64,000 nt of DNA. Source: Syngnathus acus. Lineage: Eukaryota > Chordata > Actinopteri > Syngnathiformes > Syngnathidae. Numbering within the stretch: the first letter of the stretch is position 1; every line of letters starts with the position of its first letter. The DNA lies in contig NC_051088.1 in assembly GCF_901709675.1 (NCBI RefSeq), forward strand, positions 1,490,001-1,554,000, in the 5' to 3' direction. Positions 10,435-20,322 of this stretch are shown in pieces. Made by a program: the position numbers and the translations under genes. Below the pieces are notes generated by a model, which had not been told where the DNA came from, searched no databases, and worked only from the letters and a program-made list of their open reading frames with translations.

Positions 10435-11823
10435 ATGAAAACGGCTAAGGTTATCCAACTGTATAAAACAGGAGATAAACATCACTTTACAAATTATAGA
10501 CCTGTTTCTCTATTATGTCAATTATCTAAAATCTTGGAGAAGCTTTTCATTGTGAGACTGGATAGCTTTACTGAGATACACAACTTGCTAACTGACAACC
10601 AATATGGATTTAGAACAAATAGAACAACAACTATGGCACTAATGGATTTGACGGAAGAAATAACTAACTGTACTGACAATAAGGAATATGCGGTAGGAGT
10701 ATTTATTGATTTGAAAAAAGCTTTTGATACCATTGACCATAGCATATTATTGTATAATTTGGAAAGATATGGGATGAGAGGTGTAGTATTGAGCTGGTTA
10801 AAAAGTTACATTACTAATAGACAACAGTTTGTTAAGATGGGTAATCATATATCATCATGCCTAGACATTACCTGTGGAGTCCCACAGGGGTCAGTGTTGG
10901 GCCCCATATTATTTATTCTGTACATGAATGATATTTGTAAGGTGTCAACTATCTTTAAATGTATTATTTTTGTGAACGACACCGACATCTTCTGTTCTGG
11001 AAATAACTTAAAGATACTATTGGAGACCATTACAACTGAATTGCCCAAACTAAAAATATGGTTTGACATTAATAAATTATCATTGAATGTAGACAAAATC
11101 AAACTGATGGTATTTGGAAACCGTAAAATAGATACACAGGTTCAAGTAACAATAGATAATGTCAATATTGAACAAGTTTAGGAGATCAAATTTTTAGGAG
11201 TAATATTAGACAATAAATTCTGTTGGAAACCTCATAAGATACGTGAGAACCAAAGTAGCAAGGAGTATTGCAGTACTATTTTATTTTTTTGCAGTGCAAA
11301 ACATATTCTGGAGCAGAGAATGTTGTGTACTCTGTATTGTTGTCTTGTTTTACCATATTTGACTTATTGTGTGGAGATATGGGGAAATGCATACATAAGT
11401 ACTTTAAAACCATTAATTATACTACAGAAAAAAGCTATGAGAACTGTACACAAGGTTGGATTTCGAGATCATACAAATAATTTGTTTTTAAAATCAAATG
11501 CTTTAAAGCCAACGGACTTATTCAAATTTAGACTGGCACAGAAAATGTATCGAGCAAAGACTCAAAAACTCCCAGGGAACATTCAAAAATTATTTATTGA
11601 AAAAGATAAGGGATATAATTTGAGAGGAAAAGGTAACTTTGATAAGGGGTATGCTCGCACCAATCTCAGGAGCAGGTGCATATCATCCTATGGAGTAACT
11701 GTGTGGAATGGGCTAGAAGATAAAGTGAAGGAAAGCAGAAATATAGTTCTATTTAAAAAAATGTATAAAGGAATGATATTTTCACATTACCAAAAAGAGG
11801 AAAATGAAGGTGACTACTGTTAA
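10435..11823 (+). pseudogene. Reverse transcriptase part of the LINE at 8,241
   Basis: Reverse transcriptase blocks are clear: NYRPVSLLCQLSKILEKL, NQYGFRTNRTTTMALM, GVFIDLKKAFDTIDHSILL and CGVPQGSVLGPILFILYMND. The catalytic box, normally FADD, reads FVNDTDIF, so one of the two metal-binding aspartates is lost. The frame ends at 11,181 with a stop, shifts near 11,240, and resumes at about 11,320 through PYLTYCVEIWGNAY to SSYGVTVWNGLEDKV, ending at 11,823. The changed active site and stops mark an inactive copy. Confidence 0.88.
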
Positions 11824-12238
11824 ACTTTTGGATTATAAAATGTTTTTGTAGTTTTAATGTTCTCACTTGGAACTAAGTGATGGATAGGGGTAGGACATGA
11901 TAAGCTTAGGCTTCTTCCTACTCCTTTTCGAACAGTGATATATATTGTTTGTTTGTTTTTTGTTGTTTGTTTTTTATTGTTTTTATTCTTTAAATCATGT
12001 TCGAAAAAAAGATTCATTCATCATCATCATCAGCAAAACGATGCAGCCCCAAAAGTCTCAGTAATGGTGATTTATTTTTCTTGGCTATAAAAACGTTATT
12101 AAAAAGAATATATTTGTACAGTCAAAAAATCGTTGGTCTATCATTTTCTTTTTTTTTTTAATGGTATGGCTCTCACGGAAATTATTTTTAAAAAAATGGG
12201 CATTTATGGCTCTCCGCCAAAAAGGTTCCTGACCCCTG

Positions 12239-12624
12239 GTGTAGCGTATGTAAATCTGTGTTTGTGTCCATTGCGTTTAATGTTTTTGTTTAACTGTTGC
12301 AGTTTACTGTAAAGCGAAACAACCAAGAAAAAGAATGACAGTACATTGAATAAATAAATAATGCTTTGTTGTTAAAAATTGCAAGCGCTAATGCTATAGT
12401 ACTCTAGGGTAGTGTCTGAACGTCCCTCTTAACCGCGCTATATAGTAGTCTATATAGTTCTCCGCATTCTGTTTGACGATTTGGATAACCAGCTAACTAC
12501 TTGCTCATCATCACATATGACATCTTCCCTGTCATGACGCACCACTGCATCAAGATTGTCAAATATTTAATATGAAAAAAAGAGATTGTATGAGCCATGT
12601 ACATTGTTCTGACAGTGCATGTAC
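12239..12624. other. Intron stretch without recognised feature
   Basis: Apart from the 8-bp hAT target duplication at its left end, this intron piece shows no repeat, RNA gene or coding frame I can support. The same applies to 12,768-12,917. Confidence 0.5.
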
Positions 12625-12767
12625 CTTGCTAGCAGCGTTTCGCGCCTGCTGGATGAGTTGCCGAATGCGGTTGATGCTCTCTGAGATGTTTGGCATCTGC
12701 ACGGAGAGGTTGTGCAGCTTGTCCAGCTTGTTCAGGAGGAGCGGGACAGTGTCGCCCAGCATGCTCA
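12625..12767 (-). CDS. lama5: lama5 last coiled-coil exon
   Basis: The exon is 143 bases, phase 1 to phase 0, acceptor CCACAG, donor GTACAT. It encodes SMLGDTVPLLLNKLDKLHNL, then SVQMPNISESINRIRQLIQQ and ARNAASK. The ending IRQLIQQARNAASK is the conserved junction between domain I and LG1 in laminin alpha chains. Sequons NLS and NIS are present. Confidence 0.94.
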
Positions 12768-12917
12768 CTGTGGCAGATTTGAGTTAGACACATGTAGAAA
12801 ACACAATACAGTTAAGTAGAGCACACATACCAATTTTGAGCATATACATTTTTTAAATGTGAGCGAACCCTCACGTCGTAAATAGATAAATGAATCAATA
12901 CATTATAATTAACAAAC

Positions 12918-13432
12918 TACCGTTTTTTTCCATGTATAATGCGCAAAATTTAACTAATTTATTGTCCTAAAATCTGGGGTGTGCATTATACATGGGTACA
13001 ATTTTTTTTTTTTATTATTTTATTTTTTTTTTATTTTTTATCCGGATATCATACGGAGGCCGCCATTACAGATGCGCTTTCTTCTCTGCTGTTCACTTCA
13101 AACACGCTCCATACGAACACAATGCTCTCGTATCAGACGCTTGCTCGATCACCTGCTCGTTTGCTGTCACAATGTACCCTACACAAATCCGAAACATTTC
13201 TTCGCTATTGAGTTTGCTAGCGCATGCGCAGTGATACTGACCGGCAGAATAACATCCGGTTGTTCCCAAAGATGATCTTTTTTCTGAAATAATTTTACGT
13301 TTACGGACTTAAGTAGGAGTCAAAATTTGGGTGCGTATTATACATGGGTACAGGCTTTTTTCCAGCATCAACATGCCATTTTTAGGGTGCGTATTATACA
13401 TGGGGGCGCATTATACATGAAAAAAAACGGTA
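12918..13432. mobile_element. MITE family A, short version (no SINE)
   Basis: Inverted ends CCGTTTTTTTCCATGTATAA and its near complement, flanked by TA. Where the copy at 2,735 carries a SINE, this one reads GACTTAAGTAGGAGTCAAAA without interruption, so it shows the empty site. It has an extra segment TCCGGATATCATACGGAGGC that the copy at 32,136 also has. Confidence 0.9.
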
Positions 13433-13483
13433 ATAGAAAAAAAATCATAAACTACAGAAATATTTCAGGACTCTTGATAATGT

Positions 13484-14785
13484 AATGTCCAAAGTCCGGC
13501 CCGCGTCTAAATTTAGAGTGGCCCGAAGCATTGTGTCATAAAATCAATAAGATATGGCCCATTGGCACTGTCGCGGGGACCTGCGCGCCCCAGAGCGAGC
13601 CACAGAAATGAAACTCGTCCGAACGGGAATGAGCACATGAGCTAGCGCTCATGATCGGTTGCGAGCAAGTCTCTTCTGTCCCTTTCCAGTTCACGCACAC
13701 ACAGGTGTCCGTTTGCAAGATAATCAGTGACACAGTGACCTCATTCAAATATCCACACACCAAGGACTAAGGCGACGCTAAAATCAGAGACACTGCAAGT
13801 GACGCTGCACAGGGAAAGGCAAAAACATAAAAAAAACACGGACTACTGGTGAGAGCTCTCTACTTCGTACTAACTCCACAAACTACTGCGCATCCGCGCC
13901 GCCCACTCACAATGATCGCAAACAACAAACAGACTATGGATTATTATTTTGTGATTATGAAGTAATTTGTTGTGTATGAAGTTGAAATAAAAAAGATAAA
14001 ATGGAGAATGATTTAATTTGGATTAAAAATCTGACATGATGCAACCTGGCCTGTTTACTGCAGTCGAAAAACCAATATCACCCATCTCATTAATACAACA
14101 ATAACAATAATAAAACAAACTTAATACATCTAATAAAAAATTCATTCAACTTTCATACAATTGTTCATTTGCACATATTTATCCATCCATCCATTTTCTG
14201 TCCCGCTTAGTCCCCACGGGGGTCGCGGGTGTGCTGGAGCCTATCCCAGCCGTCATCGGGCAGTAGGCGGGGGACACCCTGAACCGGTTGCCAGCCAATC
14301 GCAGGGCACACAGAGACAAACAACCATTCACACTCACACTCACACCTAGGGACTATTTGGAGTGCTCAATCGGCCTACCAAGCATGTTTTTGGGATGTGG
14401 GAGGAAACCGAAGTGCCCGGAGAAAACCCACGCAGGCCCGGGGAGAACATGCAAACTCCACACAGGGAGTGCCAGAGGTGGAATCGAACCCGCACCCTCC
14501 TAACTGTGAGGCGGACGTGCTACCCAGTGCCCCACCGAGCTGCCTGCACGTACTTAATGTATTATTATTTTAATCTTTGACTTTTCTGGTAGTGCAATCG
14601 ACAATAGATTCTCATTTGCAATATCAACCTATCTGCAGACAGTAAATGATATAGTTACGTACATATTCACAAGTTAATTTACAATGGTAATGGTTCAAAG
14701 AATGTTGGTGCGAATGGTCCGTCCCTATACATTTTCATCTAACCAAATCTGGCCTGCTGTGCAAAAAGTTTGGGCACCACTGATG
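13484..14785. mobile_element. hAT-like element with nested SINE
   Basis: The right end reads TTTTTGCACAGCAGGCC on the minus strand, with outer CAGTGGTGCCCAAACTT; the left end is degenerate (GTCCAAAGTCCGGCCCGCG). About 500 bp of its interior (GCGTCGCCTTAGTCCTTGG..., GACATGATGCAACCTG) recurs in inverted orientation at 29,108-29,640. I could not define a target duplication. 14,787-15,497 holds nothing recognised. Confidence 0.55.
14182..14544 (-). mobile_element. tRNA-derived SINE with (GATG)n tail
   Basis: Same family and orientation as the copy at 9,363, with matching body and B-box GGGTTCGATTCCACC. Target duplication TGCACATATTTA / TGCACGTACTTA lies at 14,170-14,181 and 14,545-14,556. It is nested in the hAT-like element, hence younger than it. 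Confidence 0.9.
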
Positions 14786-15497
14786 TAGATGCTGAGTGGG
14801 CCGGGGTAAAGACCAGAGCGGAAAAAAGTGGTCCCCCGGTAACGTCGTTGACCTACCTCTAGCTTATAAAAACACCTAAAACAAAGTACAGGGTGGGTGC
14901 AAGAAAGTGTAAGGGCTGATCTGTGACAGAATAACACCATCTTAAGTGAAAGAAAAAGTTTGGAGGACGGAAATGAAGCCAGCCAGCCTTGCCGTATGAA
15001 AGTAGCAATAAGACAGAGAGGAGAGGGAGCTAGTTACCAGAGTTGAAGGTTTGACAAGGTTGACAGGATGAGCTAATTGCTTGGAGAGCATTGACTGTAT
15101 CATTTGGAGACCAAGCGAGAGAGGCTTGACTGATATTGTTTGGATTTGCACAGGAGGTACAATGGATTCTGTCGTACTGTATATCTGTAGAAGGACGCAA
15201 CATCTTGGAAAGTGATTTGTCAGGTAGGAGGCAAAGAAAAAGACCAAAGAAAATATTTGTTTATCAGGAAAGACTTGGAATTATCTTAGCGAGGGTGAAT
15301 AGAAATGAAGAACACTGGGTCTATACAACCAAGCACAAATACTGTAATTATTGCATTGTGGCGGACCTTAGGACCAGGTCTCTCACCCAGCGGGCATGCA
15401 GTTCGGGGCGTAATATTGTCTTTGTTCACTTGTGCTTTCAGTCACTTGTTGGCAGTCAGTGAGAGATTCAAAATGTGCTCCTTACTTCTGCCGCAGC

Positions 15498-16373
15498 ATT
15501 GACTTTGTTTTGTCGTTCAATTCCAAAACAACCAATGAAACCACAATGAACCATGAGAAGACTTTTTAAATCCACTGTGACCATCGACGGTGCTGTGGTG
15601 GAGAGAGTGAGCAGCACCAGGTTCCTGGGGGTGCACATCAGTGAGGATCTCTCCTGGTCCACCAACACCGCATCACTGGCGAAGAAAGCTCAGCGCCGCC
15701 TGTACTTCCTGAGGAAACTCAGGCGAGCAAGTGCTCCTCCGGCCGTCATGACTACATTCTACCGCGGCACCATTGAGAGCGTCCTCTCCAGTTGTATCGC
15801 TGTTTGGGGTGGTAGCTGCACTGAATACAACATGAAGGCCCTGCAGCGCATAGTGAACACGGCTGGTAAGATTATTGGTGCTTCACTCCCCTCCCTGATG
15901 GACATTTACACCTCCCATCTCACCCGCAAGGCGACCACGATTGTGAGTGATGTGAGTCACCCCGCTCACTCTTTGTTCGATCTTCTGCCCTCTGGGAAGA
16001 GGTACAGGAGCCTGCGCTCCCGCACCACCAGACTCACCGACAGCTTCATTCTCCGGGCTGTTAGGATCCTGAACTCTCTCCCCCCTTCTGCGTAGCGTCC
16101 TGTACTTTTGCGCTCTATTCTGACTGTCTGCTGTATGCACACTTGCTCCATTTTTGCTCCTCTTATTTATTGTGTTATTTGTTTATTTTTTATTTATTCA
16201 TCACTCTTATTTATTCATTGTTTGTGCCTTCTTGTTTTTTTTTTTGTGTTGTTTACTTGTATGTATATTGTGTACTATGTCTTGTCACCGTGGGATAGTG
16301 GGAACGTTATTTCGATCTCTTTGTGTGTCTTGGCATGTGAAGAAATTGACAATAAAGCAGACTTTGACTTTGA
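15498..16373 (+). mobile_element. Rex1-type LINE fragment joined to 80-bp block
   Basis: 15,498-15,578 is the block shared with 6,963. It joins directly to Rex1 sequence starting TGACCATCGACGG, whose open frame runs to 16,095 (VSSTRFLGVHISEDLSWS, AVWGGSCTEYNMKALQRI, LFDLLPSGKRYRSLRSR). The 3' UTR and tail GACTTTGACTTTGAC follow. The frame is undamaged but covers only the C-terminal third of the polyprotein, with no catalytic motif. Confidence 0.88.
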
Positions 16374-16830
16374 CAATGCATGAACTCACAACAAATTACA
16401 TATCTGCAAATCAGTGTGACTTCCGCTGTTGCCTATGCGAGACCAGTTCAGACATGCATCATCGAGAATTTACACAATAAATCAGCTGTGTTCGGACCTC
16501 CGCAGTGGAGGCTCTGCTGAACCCCTGAGACCGACTCACCGAACCCCTAGGGTTCGATCGAACCCAGGTTATGAACCACTGGTCTAGAGCAGCGCAGCAG
16601 AAGTTTCACTGATTTGCAGGTATGTAATTTGATTTGAGTTCATGCACTGTGTCGGTTTTGTACTTTGAACAAGGTGATGTTCATGCACGGCTCATTTTGT
16701 GCACCAGTAAAAAAAACATTGATGTCTTGAGTTTGAAATGATTTTATTTTTTTTTCACTAAAGAGGGGTTCGGTGAATGGACATATGAAACTGGTGGGGT
16801 TAGGTAACTCCAACAAGGTTAAGAACCACT
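16374..16830. mobile_element. hAT MITE halves in opposed orientation
   Basis: 16,374-16,580 is the right half of the family (ends GGTTATGAACCACTG). 16,581-16,830 is a second copy in reverse, ending CCAACAAGGTTAAGAACCAC. Both share the TGCATGAACTCA..ACAAATTACATA segment, and GTCTAGAG / GTTTAGAA may be remnants of an 8-bp duplication. Confidence 0.65.
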
Positions 16831-17127
16831 GGTTTAGAAGCTTGTAAACAGCAGGGATTTACAGTAAAAAATGTCACCAATCACACATATATATGCTCTC
16901 TGCATTTTGTCGGTGTAAATGGGCCAACATCTGAAAATCCCGATCCAATACCAGTGACTGCAACGTCTGTGGAGGCAAGTTTATCATCTGCTTTCTCAGT
17001 AGAAAACATGCTATTGCTAGCCATAACACGTGGGACATTGACTTGCTTGTATGAACATGAAAATTAATATACATTAAATATAAAGACAAATTCTGAGATA
17101 TATACAATATGGTTGGATGCCTTACAG

Positions 17128-17992
17128 CAGGGGTGTCCAAACATTTTGCAAGGAGGGCCAGATTTGATAAAGTGAAGGGGCCCGGGGGCCAATAGTTTTT
17201 TCGGACATTTTTTAACTACAAAAATGTCATGCAAATACACACTGTTATAAAACAAATTTCATTGTCACAATTGTCTTTATTTTTCAAATGACAAAATAAC
17301 CAAATATGAGTCACTCAGGCAGATGTGAACAACTCTAAAAACACAAATTCTGCCTTTCATTCATATCTGAAGAGTCAGATAACATTGAACAAACTGTATG
17401 AAATACCTTAAATTTACATGAGTTTAAAATTACTTTTGCCTCATGAACATTTTAAACGGGAGTTATAAGTAATGCAAAGTTGTCTGTTATTATTAAAACT
17501 TAAAACTAGTGAATTTTGCTCTTGTCATTTACATTATCTTTCAGAAAATAATAGTTTGTGTCAGGTCTACAGGTCCATAACATCAACAGTCTTAACATGG
17601 CCACTTCGTAGCTTGCTTTAGTAATATTTATTTTTGACTCACAGTCCCGTGTGAAGAATTGCTGTTGTGATACCAGTTCAGCTTGGAGCTGCTTCACTTT
17701 ATCAGCGCGGTCACTCCCTGTTAGCTGGTCGTTTGTGTTCGCATGTTTAGTCTGATAGTGTCTCTTTAAGTTGAAATCCTTAAACAAGGCAACCGTCTCT
17801 TTACAAACTAACCTTTAGGACAATGTAGTATTGCTCCAAATGTTCGTTTAATTTCCTTTAGAGGTCCGTTTGCGCGTGTTAGCACGATCGCGAATTAGCA
17901 CATTTCCGCTAACTTGTTAGCCTGCCCAGTACTTCTTCTTTGCTGCGGGCCAATAAAAACTGGACCCGCGGGCCGTAGTTTGGACACCCCTG
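17128..17992 (-). mobile_element. hAT MITE with BED-finger remnant
   Basis: Ends CAGGGGTGTCCAAAC and GTTTGGACACCCCTG, with target duplication CCTTACAG / CCTTAAAG (17,120-17,127 and 17,993-18,000). On the minus strand 17,506-17,787 retains a transposase N-terminal piece, FKDFNLKRHYQTKHA then KVKQLQAELVSQQQFFTR, typical of GTF2IRD2/ZBED-like hAT proteins; the remaining catalytic region is deleted. 18,001-18,372 and 16,831-17,119 hold nothing recognised. Confidence 0.92.
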
Positions 17993-18372
17993 CCTTAAAG
18001 GCTGTACTACACTGAAAATAAACACTTTTCTGTTTCCTTTTTGAAGAAATTGTACACCTCAAGTAGCTTCATCTTGAATAAGAGAGGAATGACCCTAAAC
18101 AGCTCCAGCAGGCAAATGACAGGGGATGACACAGCTGACCTTCAAATCAATGCTGACACAACCGCAGAGATTGATCCATGTTGAAAGATGCATCAAGAGA
18201 ATAAAAACATTTAGATTGCTAGGTAAAATAATTCCCTTGTCTCTGCTGCCAGTTTTTTCACAAATGTTTTTTGTTGCTGGCTGCTTAGTTAATTTTCAAG
18301 AACCACATGTGCCACATGAGCCGTGCATGGCTATATAAATTGAGGAGGGTTTACAATACCAATTTTGATAGG

Positions 18373-19560
18373 TACCGTATTTTGGGGACTATAAATCACG
18401 TTTCTTTTCATAGTGTGGGTGGGGGGGCGACTTATACTGAGGAGCGGCTATATGTGAATTTTTTCACAAATTTTCGAAACTCAAAAAAAAAAAAAAAGTG
18501 AAACCGCGATAAACGAACCGCGAGGGATTACTGTAATCTCAATTTAAAGTGACTTCAGCAGCGCGGCGCGGCGGTTGTTTACATAAAGGACAAAGATTCA
18601 ATCACGGGATGACGAAGATGACGAAGGGCCCCACGTACGACCGGCACCATTAGCGGCTTTGTTTGTAAGTGACACGGAGGATGAAGAGTTTGAAGGATTT
18701 AATGATTTGGAGTGACACAGAAGGTTTGAAAAACTATTATGGCTTTTACGCACGCCCAGTCCTACTCTACGGAGCTCTCTTTCACCTCCGTGGATGGAAG
18801 TCAGGGGCCGGCGCTATATACTAGATCTGTGGAACAATGACGAGGCTGACGTCAGGGCGCACGTGCGGCGTTGTTGACAAAGGACGAGGAATTTGATCGA
18901 TGGATTTAATGATTTGGAGTGACACAGATGGTTTGATAATATTATTGCTTATATAATAGTTATTTGATATATAATTTATATATCGTTATATGGGCCTGTT
19001 GAATATTTTGAAGTGCAAGCGCCGTCAGCGGCGCGCACCCGGCCGGTTGTTGACATAAAGGACGATCGATGGATTTAATGATTTGGAGTGACACAGATGG
19101 TTTGATAATATTATTGTTTATATAATAGTTATTTGATATATAATTTATATATCGTTATATGGGCCTGTGGAATATTTTGAAGTGCAACCGCCGTCAGCGG
19201 TGCGCACCCGGCCGGCATTGTTGACATAAAAGAAGATCGATGGATTTAATGAATTGGAGTGACACAGATGGTTTTATAAACGTGTTATTTATGTAATAGT
19301 TATTTGAATAACTGTGGATGTTACGTCAGGCCCGTTCTCAGCTCTTCGTTTGTTTTTATGTCACGTTAGCATACCTATTGTTTAGCCTGTTGTTGCTCGT
19401 TCATGTCTGTTCTTGGTGATGGATTTTGTCGAATAAATTTCCCCCAAAATGCGACTTATACTCCGGAGCGACTTATATATGTTTTTTTTCACGTTATTGT
19501 GCATTTTATGGCTAATGGGACCTATATTCCGGAGTGACTTTTAGTCCGAAAAATACGGTA
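18373..19560. mobile_element. MITE family B (ACTATAAGTCGC type), 1.2 kb
   Basis: Begins TACCGTATTTTGGGGACTAT and ends with the complement of TACCGTATTTTTCGGACTAA, TA-flanked. Subterminal GCGACTTATA motifs occur in several copies. Internally a block of about 165 bp (ATTTAATGATTTGGAGTGAC, ATAATTTATATATCGTTATA, GTGCAAGCGCCGTCAGCGG) is repeated two to three times. Its termini resemble those of the pogo-like element at 23,982, which may supply transposase. Copies at 33,943, 56,448 and 62,963. Confidence 0.87.
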
Positions 19561-20035
19561 CTGTGTGTTAGAGAGGAACATAATTTCATTTGTGCGACAT
19601 GCCTGCATGAAATACACTTGTCAATAAACTTGAACATTTAAACCTTGTAATGATTGCTCAATCACAAAATATTTAACACATTGGAATGAAAACATACATT
19701 TGAAATTCACAAACTCGTTTTTTTAATATATCACGTTTCCATATTTTTCCCAATAGACTAGATTTTACTGTTATTTCAAACTCAACATTTTTAGATGTCT
19801 CGGAATGCCACATTGAGGAAGATTTTTCCAATCGCTATTCGGTGGTTGAGGATCCTCTTTCGCTTCACTTGACATTGATTGATTTTACGTCATACCATGC
19901 ACTGCCGTCTACAGACGGATCAATGGGAAACTTTTGTTTGACCTCATGCCGGCATCTGTGCATACAGAATGGATAGATCATAAAGATTATAAAATAACTA
20001 ATGACAATTTCAAAGATGGATCAGTAAAGGTCTGG
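19561..20035. other. Intron stretch without recognised feature
   Basis: Unique-looking, moderately AT-rich intron sequence. I see no exon, RNA gene or transposon end in it. Confidence 0.5.
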
Positions 20036-20322
20036 TACAGTATCTCACAAAAGTGAGTACACCCCACTTATTTCTGCTATGTTTTATCTTGTCATGGGAC
20101 AACACTGAAGAAATGACATTTTGAGACAATGTTAAGTAGTCACTGTAGAGCTTGGATAGCAAAGGGCTGGTGGATGTTGGAGACCTTGCGCTCCTCCACC
20201 TTCCGTTTGAGGATGCCCCACAGATGTTCAATAAATCAAACATCTGTGATCCGTGATGTCATCATGGAAGAGTGGAAGAGGATTCCAGTGGCGACCTGTG
20301 AAGCTCTGGTGAACTCCATGCC

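Larger units (their letters stand above)
8241..12032 (+). mobile_element. CR1/L2-group LINE, 5'-truncated, dead
   Basis: Starts within the endonuclease domain (ITKPNRVTSHCATLIDNVFS, IRDHLPVF) and runs to a 3' tail rich in ATTCATCATCATCATC at about 12,030. It is split by a hAT MITE at 9,201-10,406; the frame resumes across the insertion (LSFKTG then TFPSKMKTAKVIQLYKTG). The UTR ends TGTTCGAAAAAAAGATTCA. Many stops and frameshifts lie in 8,590-9,050. Confidence 0.88.
5486..12238 (+). mobile_element. hAT (Charlie-like) transposon, heavily nested
   Basis: The left end CAGGGGTCGGGAACCTATGG and the right end GGTTCCTGACCCCTG form inverted repeats, and both are flanked by GTGTAGCG (5,478-5,485 and 12,239-12,246), a perfect 8-bp duplication. 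So the 6.75-kb interval is one ancient insertion in the lama5 intron. It contains the first third of its own transposase, then a chain of later insertions: an unclassified block, half a hAT MITE, a Rex1 fragment, a LINE, a second hAT MITE and a SINE. Confidence 0.93.
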
